Source: Odobenus rosmarus divergens
Lineage: Eukaryota; Chordata; Mammalia; Carnivora; Odobenidae
Direction of reading: 5' to 3'
DNA length: 64,000 nt
NCBI RefSeq assembly: GCF_000321225.1
Contig: NW_004450465.1
Coordinates: 2,628,215-2,692,214 of the forward strand
Part shown: positions 56,201-64,000 of the stretch, piece by piece
Layout of the letters: the number at the start of each line of letters is the position of its first letter
How positions within the stretch are numbered: position 1 is the stretch's first letter
The notes under the pieces: generated by a model
Told to the model about the DNA's origin: nothing
Databases searched by the model: none
Seen by the model: the letters and a program-made list of their open reading frames with translations, nothing else
Translations under genes and position numbers: made by a program

Positions 56201-57972
56201 TGGGGGTAGGACAGTAAAAAGAGGGAGAATGCAATGCACAAATTAGGTCAGCAAGGCAGGCGTATGCGGAAGCCTCCCTTGGTGCATGTTGGGGAAGGGA
56301 GTTGGAAGCAATGGCAGGCAGATGCCACAAAGGGACAAGACACAGCTGGGCTTTCCTTGAGGGCCAAACAGGATTCTAGCAAGAGATCCTGAGGGGTTAT
56401 TCTTACTCCTTCCCTGACTTCTTAAAAAGGAGTATAAATGACATCTAATTGTCCATGGTTGCTCTTAAAAATAAAACCATACTAAACACCTTCCTTTGGA
56501 GCCATTATCCTCCATCTTGTGCCAGTTCCTCGGGGAGGGGGTGGGCAGCATTCCTTGATAGAAAAGCCTTGAGAGTTTAGGGTTAGACAGGAAAGTTTGG
56601 ATCTGACTGTGTTTAACTAAAGAAAGTGGAGGGGCTTATACCTGCACTGCTGAGGAGCATGAAGTTTGTAGCAGGGATGTGGAATGGAAGACTCTTCTAC
56701 TCTGAAGAATGCGCTTAAGGTCCATGCCCAGAACAGCTACTAAGCTGTAATTGGTCTCCACTCCAGGTCAAGGCAATTATTCTAGTGTTTCAGGAGGAAT
56801 TACTACAATAATGAGCTCCATTTCCTTTCTTTCCTTTTTTGTTTGCGGAGAGATCTGGTCTGCTCATAGCAATGTATTCTACTTGCTTGCAATGGACTGC
56901 CTCCTAGATCCTTAACTTTGTAAGTAAAACAAGGAGTCATTGAAGAATCATTTAGGGGGCTATATGGGTCTTGTCAAGGTATCCTTGGTGCTTCTGAAAT
57001 GAAACCTTTTCACAGGAAGTAACAGGGGAGACTTGACTTGAGAATAAATTGGCTATTTATTGTCATTCCCAGGTTACGATCGGTTTCTTGTAGGTCGAGA
57101 TCAATTTTGCATAGTCCTGACTGAAGACAGGGGGAATGGACAGGATGATCTTTACCCTCCCAAATTCTGAGCAGGCCAGGGGGCTGCGCAAAGTTTGGGT
57201 TCTGGCCAACACTTGGCACACTGTGTGAATTGGGTATTTATATACCACAAACCAATAGGTCTTGGTGCTGAGAGCAGAATTTGAAGGAGGGGGCTATAGT
57301 TCTCTGGGTCAGTTGTTCCTTTGAGAAACACAAAGATGTTCTCTGTTTCAGGCAAAACAATTACTCCAGAGACTTTGGGAGTTTCAAGACAACTGAATGC
57401 ATGATAAGAAAGGGGATCTCTTGGAGAAGATAGACTGTTCATCTCTACTGGGATTCTTCTGTAAGGCACATTATTGACTTAAAGGCAAGAGGCCGTGAAA
57501 GTGTGACTTTCCTTAAGACAGTAAACTCTCTGTTTTCTCAAGTGAATGGCAAAAAAAGGGGTGTATTGGTTCCCCATATCAGTTTCCAGAAATGAGTATA
57601 TTGTACAATGTACTTCATCTACAATGCTACCAAATATAATTTATTGTTACTCAGATGATTCAGAAGACCTTCTGGCATCTCATCAAGATAAACAGCAAAT
57701 ATTTTGTGCTGCAGCTGTGTGGAGGAGACATTACCCAGTGACTTCTAGCAATGAGTCAGAAAAATAAAAATAAGCGCCTTTCTCTGTTACAACATATTCT
57801 AAGCCAATCATTCAATCAATTGGAATTTATAGTTTATCTGTAATTGTTGAGGGATTATATAGGTATGTGGAGAATATAAAGAAATGTAAGCAGTGGACTC
57901 ACTGGTTGCAAACAGTTACATCTACAAAAGTTCTTTGTCAGAGCTTAAGACTAGAATTTAGTATTTTGGGTT
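56201..57972. other. Unassigned stretch
   Basis: Bases 56800-56930 and 57010-57470 look LTR-like in texture but I cannot place them. The 105-residue minus-strand frame at 57152-57469 has no recognised domain. Confidence 0.35.
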
Positions 57973-58615
57973 TGTGATGGGTTTGTTACTAGCTCTGCTC
58001 CTACGATCTACTCCACCTGCCTTCTAATATGCCTTCTTGCACTGTAGTGGCTAGAGAGCCAAACACCCCACTTCCCAGACTATCCTACCCTCAGAGCTCT
58101 GGCTGTGATTTAAGTCCTGCCATTATGTTGCACTGGTGCAATGTTCCAAAGAGAAAAATGAGGCAGAGGCCAGGTTTTTGCTGCTTCTGTTTTTTCTTCT
58201 AAAAGTTTGGTCGTGGAGGTATATGAATTTTCTGCAGCAGCATTAGCAGAAGTTTGTGGGTGTCAAGAGGCAGGCACAGAAAACTCATTTTGCAAGTGAG
58301 GATTAGAGCATGTCTGGTTTGGTGTAGCAGCAGCTTCCTGTCCATGAAGGCCACCCCACTGTGCTGGCTTCTGGACTTTGGCAATCATATTCTTTAGGAG
58401 ATGGCAGCTTCCTAATCTTGGGAGAACCAAGAGCTCCCTTGGTGATCCAGTTCTACCATGTAGTTTTGGGAGCCATTTCTGAAATGTCAACCTAAATCCT
58501 TGACTCTCCTAATGATTCAGTGAGCTTTTTAATGCCCTATAATAATTTTTTTTTTTCATTCTTCAACTTGCTAGAATGGCTTATGTTTTCTGGAACTGAA
58601 CCCTGTCCATGACTG
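57973..58615 (+). repeat. 5' LTR of the ERVL-type provirus (tentative)
   Basis: Aligns loosely with 61135-61735: both have an AACAC/AAAAC then CCCAGACT block, a TTGCAC...GCAA block, an AGGCAG...AGG block, and near the end a CTAGAATGGC / CTACAATGGA block. The start TGTGATGG and the end near ctgaaccctg are approximate. Confidence 0.5.
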
Positions 58616-59119
58616 TGATTGGTACCAGGAGGGTTATAGGCAACAGACTCTAAAAAAAAAAAAAAATGGAAATTTGGATTTGTTTTTTCCTGACTTGATG
58701 GGGTTTGAAAGTAGCAATGGTATCTAATGATACCATTAGAATATGGAATATTGGCAGTATAAGACATGGAGTGGTGAAACAGTGACTTAAAATATTGATC
58801 ACTTGGAATGAAGTGCCCAGTGAGGCAAAGATTTTGGTAGAGTGCCTGCTGACCATCATGGTGAGATTAAGGAATAAAAGGTCTGTGGAGTTGGGTGGGC
58901 TGTTTTACCTACATTGGAGAACTTCAAGAAAGAAAATGATATGCTCAGGATCTTAAAGTTATTGGCATGAGGCACGATGAGAGGATCAAGAAGCTTCCCT
59001 GACTTTCTAGAAGAATCGTTTATTTCATGTAGTTGCAGGGCTGATGCATTCTAACATCAAATACCATTTGATCCTGTGGGTTGATGATTAAAAGACAATC
59101 TAAACTCATAGAACCACTA

Positions 59120-60060
59120 GGTCTTTTATGTAAAACTTTGGGTATTGATTGGGAAAGAGTGGGACCCTGAGAACTGGGACAATTTGGTGGGTTCAGCTGA
59201 ACCTACCAAGATCCCCAAAATTCCATTGAACCTCCATTGCCAGTAGAAGCATCTTGTCCTTCCCTGTCTGATGAGGCTGGTCCAGCTTTGCTTAGAGACT
59301 CTGTGATGACCTGAGGTAGTTTCCTTGCAAGAGGATGTCAGTTTTCTTCCTGCCCCTATTTCCTACCACTCATTGTTCTAGATCTGTAAGTAGTCAAACA
59401 CCAGTATGTCCCCAGAAGGACAAGTACAATGTCTAGCTTATGAGGCAAATGTTTACATACCCAAGGAATTGCAAAACTTTGCTCATTTGTATCAGCAAAA
59501 ACCTAGGGAACAGGTGTGGGAATGGATTATGAGAATCTAGGCCAGAGAGGAAGAAACTTAACTTTAAATCTGGCTTAATTTTTTTGGGGTGGGAGCATTT
59601 CCCAAAGATTCTGGGTTCATTGTTCTAGTGCAATGGTAATGGTTGTACTTCTTGGTCTGGCTGAATGACTGGAAATGGGACTCAGAGGTGGCCTCCATGG
59701 AAGGAAATTCAGGTGTCAGAAATCCATGGTATAATGTAGGGGGAGGAATCTAAAAACTTAAGAGAAAGGACTATTAAAGTAGGTATTTCATATATGACCC
59801 AGTAACTCACTAAGGAGGCTCAGAGGGTGCTCTTTTCACTAAGGCATTGAGAAACAAAATTGTGAGAAATATATCCTTGAAAAGTATTGCAATGGAGTCC
59901 TCTCTAGGTCAGGGGTAAAGAGAGGATGATGCTGAGAGATGATGCTAATAAGAAATGGCATTTTGATTGCAGTGGATCTGTTGAGATCCTGAAGTGGCGA
60001 AGGATAAGTAGCAACACTTAAATGGGAGATGCAAGGTCAAAACAGCTTCTGGTAATAGAG
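59120..60060 (+). pseudogene. ERVL gag remnant
   Basis: DNA landmarks in the ERVL gag order: AGAGTGGGACCCTGAGAACT, CAGTAGAAGCATCTTGTCC, GAGGTAGTTTCCTTGCAAG, AGGACAAGTACAATGTCTAG, GGAACAGGTGTGGGAATGG, then near the end GGATAAGTAGCAACACTTAA. Many stops and frameshifts; no usable open frame. Confidence 0.65.
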
Positions 60061-60365
60061 CTGGCATAACTAATTGGGTAGTTGATTGATCATGAGTAGT
60101 TAACTGATCATGAGGTTTCCAGGAATGAATAGATGGCTGATCTATCAGGATCGCACTGGACACAGTCAGACACACTGACCTGTTTTGTGGATGTCTGTAA
60201 GTCTCTCTTTCCACAGCCTGGCAGCGTTTCCTCATAATTAGATTCAGGTATGCATTTTTGGCAGGAATATCACGTAGCTAATATTGGGCCCTCAATGAAA
60301 ACACCAGGAGGCACATAATATCAATTTGTTCCATTAAACTGAAATTTGAGACTGCCCCTCACCAT

Positions 60366-60674
60366 TTGGGTAACATAGGCAAATGGACCAACAGGCAAAA
60401 GAGGGGTCATTATCAGGTCAGCTGGATGATTGAGCCCGGTTATCAAGAGGAAATAGGATTGCCATTATACAGTGGGAGCAAGGAGAAGTATTTTTGGAAT
60501 GGAGGGGATTCTCTGGGGCATTTCATAGTAGTGCCATGCCCAGGGGTAAAAGTTATATTAAATTATATATTTAATGTGTATATTAAATATATACCTTTAA
60601 TGGAAGACTACAGAAATCAAGTATATTCAGAATCCTCTAGTGTTCAGATTCACCAAGAATGGAGATCTGGGTGA
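60366..60674 (+). pseudogene. dUTPase-like remnant of the ERVL provirus
   Basis: The 102-residue open frame contains MIEPGYQEEIGL, a decayed form of the conserved dUTPase motif around the catalytic Asp-Tyr (DY here read as PGY, so the key Asp is lost), followed by GHFIVVPCP, which resembles the strand after it. A position downstream of integrase fits ERVL. The frame runs past the domain into non-coding text, so it is a fossil and not a working enzyme. Confidence 0.55.
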
Positions 60675-61134
60675 CTCACCCAGCTAAATAACTTGGCCCA
60701 GCTGTGATGCTGACTGAGGGCAAAAGTAAACTACAAGGGACTGTGGAGGACAAGAGTTATAAGACTTGCACCTGAAACTGGAACTGTCATAACCACCAAT
60801 GATCTCTTCCTTGCTCTGATATGTATACTTTATATAATTAGCCATTTCTTCCTCCCTTACCCTGACAATTTTATGTACGGTCTACCGATGGCTAATTTTG
60901 TAAGTTAATTTATATACAATGAATATCCTGGTGGAATTGAAACTGAACTGGAGAAGGAATGAGTATCATCCAAAGACAGATGCAGAGACTCATGGAAATT
61001 TGGGTCTCCTCTTTTGAGGGGAGGGGAGTACATTTTTTTAGTACAGGGGACAGTTATTATCGTTCGGAGGTTTAAATATGGAGAGAATGTCAGTGTGGAT
61101 GTTGATGAGCCAGAGGAACAGTCTGTGGCATTTA

Positions 61135-61735
61135 TGGTGGATTGGTGCTCAATATCCGCTCAGGCTTTCTACCGTGAACCTTCATAATCTGCAGAAGTTA
61201 GAAAGTAAAACATTTTACCCAGACTCTCTTGCGGCTAAGATTTTGGAGGTCATGCAGGCTGGGCCAATCAAACACAATTGCACAAGATTTGGAAGGCAGA
61301 AGAGGAGTGGAAGCCATGCTCTGCTGCGCTTGGTTTTTTCTAAAAAGCACAGTCACGGGGGGGATATTTTTTTGTTTTTTGTTTTTTCCCGTGGCAGCTT
61401 TACCATAGGTACCAGTGTCCAGTAACTCGATTTGAGTACTAAGAGCCAGAACATTGGGCCCTCCCTTCTGCGGGTTTGTATGTAGGCCTGCGGCAACTTT
61501 CTGATGGGGTCAGGCTCCTCATTGTAGCTGCTTCCTGATCACGGCAGAGGCAGAAACTCCTTTGGAGGCTCATTCCTGCATTGTGGCTTTTGTTCCTGAA
61601 AGCTTGACTTGCAGGCTAGTTCTTCGGCTTTCCCAATGATACAGGCCTTTACAGTAGCCTGTAATACGTATTTTTCCTGCTTAAACTAGCTACAATGGAC
61701 TCTGTTCCTTGCAAGTAAAACTGATCTCTATACAT
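61135..61735 (+). repeat. 3' LTR of the ERVL-type provirus (tentative)
   Basis: Starts TGGTGGATTGGTGCTC and ends near gatctctataca. Contains CCAGACTCTCTTGCGGCTAA, CACAAGATTTGGAAGGCAGA and the AGCTGCTTCCTGATCACGGC block typical of this LTR group. Frames at 61078-61425 are chance. Confidence 0.6.
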
Positions 61736-61811
61736 CGGGGTTTAGGAGCCCACTGTCCTGGGCCAATCAATGCTTTACACGAGGAGCAAGCAAAGTTCAG
61801 GTGTGGCTTTT

Positions 61812-62033
61812 TTTTTTTTTTAATTTTTTCAATAATTTTTTATTGTTATGTTAACCACCATACATTACATCATTAGTTTTTGATGCAGTGTTCCATGATT
61901 CATTGTTTGTGCATAACACCCAATGCTCCACGCAGAATGTGCCCTCTTTAATACCCATCACCAGGCCAACCATCCCCCCACCCCCCTCCCCTCTAGAACC
62001 CTCAGTTTGTTTTTCAGAGTCCATCGTCTCTAA
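61812..62033 (-). mobile_element. Carnivore L1 3' UTR end, antisense, heavily 5'-truncated
   Basis: After a poly-T, the text CATTAGTTTTTGATGCAGTG, TTCCATGATTCATTGTTTGT, CATAACACCCAATGCTCCA, then AATACCCATCACCAGGCCA and CTCTAGAACCCTCAGTTTG is the reverse complement of the carnivore L1 3' end. Flanks ggcttttttttt (left) and ggcttctttttt (right) are a likely duplication. Confidence 0.92.
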
Positions 62034-62231
62034 TGGCTTCTTTTTTACTGCTGGTTATGCACCCTATTTACTCTGGAGAGAAATCTGTCAAGAATTACAG
62101 TTTATGTTTTTTATCGCTCTTTCATCTGCTTTTGATTCTAATAAGAAACAGTATGGTTTGAAGAGTATGAGACCAAAAACTGCAGAGCTACAGAGGGGTT
62201 AATGGAAACATATGTCACAGCCTCTCTATGA

Positions 62232-62407
62232 CAGTGGTTCTCAAACTCACCTGCCCATAAGAATCATCTGGGGAGTTCTAAAAGTTTCTGATTCCTGGGC
62301 TGTACCCAGAACCACAAAATCAGAATTTCTGGGTGTAAGCCTCAGGATTCAGTATTTTGGAAGCTCCCCAGGTGATTCTAATGTGTTTTCAAGGTTGAAG
62401 AACCAGT
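62232..62407 (+). mobile_element. MER5-like hAT non-autonomous element, sense
   Basis: Starts CAGTGGTTCTCAAACTCACC and ends GTTGAAGAACCAG, the MER5 terminal inverted repeats, with GAATCATCTGGGGAGTTCTA and CCAGGTGATTCTAATGTG inside. Confidence 0.88.
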
Positions 62408-62487
62408 TAAATCTGGGAAAAAAGAGGGGAATTTTCAGGTTATGTAGGAATTGCAATTGGGGAGAAATAAAATACTAGGAAAGTAGC

Positions 62488-62921
62488 AAATTTACTATCT
62501 CATAGTCAGAAATCCAAAATGGGTCTCAATGGACTAAAATCAACGTGTCTGTAGGGTCGGGTTCCTTCCCGAAGGCGCCAAGGGAGAATCTGTTTTCTTG
62601 CCTTTTCCAGCTTCTAGATACTGTCTGCATTCCTTGGTTCTTGGCCCCCTTCCATCCTCAAAGCCAGCAAAGCCTGGCTGAGACTTTCTCATGATGCCCT
62701 CTCCCTGGTTTTGACTGTCTTCCTCTTCCACTTTTATGGACCCTGTGATTCCATCGGGCCCACTAAAATAATCCACGTTAGTCTCCCCCCCCCCAAGGTC
62801 GATTAGCCACTTAATTCCACCGCCAACCTTAATTCCTACGTGCTACATAACCCAACAAATGCACAGGTTCTTCATGTTAGGATGTGGATTTCTTTGGGGG
62901 AGCATTATTCTGCTTATTATA
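62488..62921 (-). mobile_element. MLT1D-like LTR, antisense
   Basis: TTTACTATCTCATAGTCAGA, TTCTTGCCTTTTCCAGCTTC, CTTGGCCCCCTTCCATCCTC, TTTTATGGACCCTGTGATTC and GATGTGGATTTCTTTGGGGG follow the antisense consensus. Confidence 0.85.
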
Positions 62922-63253
62922 AGAAAATAAGGGACAAGGACACTGGAGAAGAGACAGCCTAGGGATTCCTTCCTCACACTTTTTGAATCAGAAGAGGCAC
63001 TTGGAGGGTCCAAGTCACTCAAAAACTATCATACTATTAATTCAGATGTGATGGGAAGCCTGGTACGCTGTATATTCATACAGGGTTAGCCAGGATGGAT
63101 TGCTAAGAAATTAGATAGTAATTTGGGGTTGTTTGGTTTTGTTACTTTTCACCCAGGTGCAAAATTATATTTCAATGATTTGAAACTTCCGTGCAATCAC
63201 CTGGATGTCTGGTTATAGATAACAGAATGCAAATATGCAAACCTTCTAGTTCA
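62922..63253. other. Unassigned non-coding stretch
   Basis: No recognised element. Confidence 0.45.
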
Positions 63254-63265
63254 CTGATCTGTAGC

Positions 63266-63464
63266 TTTTTTTTTTCTAAGATTTTATTTATTTAATTGAC
63301 AGAGAGAGACATAGTGAGAAAGGGAACACAAGCAGGGGGAGTGGGAGAGGGAGAAACAGGCTTCCCGCTGAGCAGGGAGCCTGATGCGGGGCTTAATCCC
63401 AGGACCCCGGGATCATGACCTGAACCGAAAGCAGATGCTTAACAAGTGAGCCACCCAGGCGCCC
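63266..63464 (-). mobile_element. CanSINE, antisense
   Basis: Poly-T, AAGATTTTATTTATTTAATT, a GA-rich middle and an antisense head ending ACCCAGGCGCCC. The 12-bp duplication ctgatctgtagc is at 63254-63265 and 63465-63476. Confidence 0.97.
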
Positions 63465-63476
63465 CTGATCTGTAGC

Positions 63477-64000
63477 CTCTTGTTAGGAACCAGGAGGGAG
63501 CCTGCCACACACAGGTGGTCCTGTGAGCTAATTGTTTTTCTCTTTTTAAGAGCCACTTGACATTAACCATTCTAAAATGAAAATTATTCTTTTGGCAGAT
63601 GTCCTCCAAAATTTATTGCTCTGTATCTGGTAACTGCTGCTGCAGGCTAATTCCTGTAGTTTCTCTAGGGGCACCTTGTGCCCCTAATTCATCCAGGCAT
63701 GTTCACTGGGAAGCTTTTGCTCATGAGAGTATTGCCGCAATTTTTTTTTCCTTTTTGCCCTTGCTGAATGATTGGTAACACCTGCTTTAGGCAGAGTCCG
63801 TGCCAAGAGCATCAGAGGCGTGATCCACCGCAGAGAATGCCACAACCTTACGTTTATTTGTTGCCGTGCTAGAGTAGACCCAGTCTCCTGAGGAAATTCC
63901 TGGCTTTGCCACAGGTATCCAACAGATGCTTATTTTTTACCACTTCTTCATCTCATCTTAAAAGCAGGGAAGCACCCTTAATCAGCATCTTGGACTGTCT
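63477..64000. other. Unassigned stretch with a small hairpin
   Basis: A perfect 9-bp inverted repeat (taggggcac / gtgccccta) with a 3-base loop at 63666-63686. Otherwise nothing recognised. Confidence 0.5.

Larger units (their letters stand above)
57973..61735 (+). mobile_element. Degenerate ERVL-type provirus, sense
   Basis: Two diverged copies of the same LTR type (57973-58615 and 61135-61735) flank an internal region holding gag-like text (59120-60060) and a dUTPase-like remnant (60385-60570). Pol, expected between them, is almost entirely missing. All frames are broken. The family is called from remembered ERVL gag text and the ERVL gene order, in which dUTPase follows integrase. It is an ancient, inactive insertion. 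Confidence 0.6.

Noticed and set aside
57152..57469. 105-residue minus-strand frame as a retroviral or host gene
   Set aside because: No motif that I can name; the region may be LTR-derived. Left unassigned.

Overview
The window is nuclear DNA of a placental carnivore. It is mostly intergenic or intronic, and I recognise no protein-coding exon, rRNA, functional tRNA or CRISPR array. At least 15 copies of the carnivore tRNA-derived SINE (CanSINE) are present, many with exact target-site duplications, together with carnivore-style L1 3' ends. The SINEs read ggcgcctgggtggctcag... and none shows the dog (SINEC_Cf) or cat head and middle sequence. I infer a non-canid caniform (bear, mustelid, pinniped or relative). 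The rest is the normal mammalian fossil layer: MLT1/MaLR LTRs, ERVL provirus remains, L2, MIR and MER5-type hAT elements.

Layout. 0-8 kb: two SINEs, an MLT1-like LTR, a small tandem repeat ending in a perfect 17-bp hairpin, then an antisense ERVL pol fossil (about 4.5-7.9 kb) broken by two LTR insertions, one of which carries a further LTR inside it. 8-16 kb: a SINE, an old L1 tail, an MLT1A-like LTR split by a SINE, another MLT1, and long unassigned stretches. 16-24.6 kb: a 5'-truncated L1 holding three SINEs; a 556-base assembly gap flanked by SINE sequence and by a 34-base copy of DNA from 5.2 kb upstream; and a CanSINE whose middle has been replaced by a 133-bp copy of DNA from 1.36 kb downstream. 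25.3-26.45 kb: the only strong CpG island, probably a promoter. 26.5-57 kb: mostly MIR, L2 and MLT1 fossils, with a small CCAAT/E-box/GC-rich promoter-like cluster near 45.7-45.9 kb and a second 5'-truncated L1 at 53.2-54.4 kb with a clear target-site duplication. 58-61.7 kb: a degenerate sense ERVL provirus (LTR, gag, dUTPase-like remnant, LTR) that lacks most of pol. 61.8-64 kb: an antisense L1 tail, a MER5-like element, an MLT1 fragment and a SINE.

There is no gene network to describe. What the window offers is the insertion history and two unusual local-copy events, the SINE with a templated insert and the gap-edge duplication. Repeat family names come from memory of consensus sequences, so subfamily labels are tentative. 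Coordinates of old repeats are approximate to tens of bases; coordinates tied to target-site duplications are exact.
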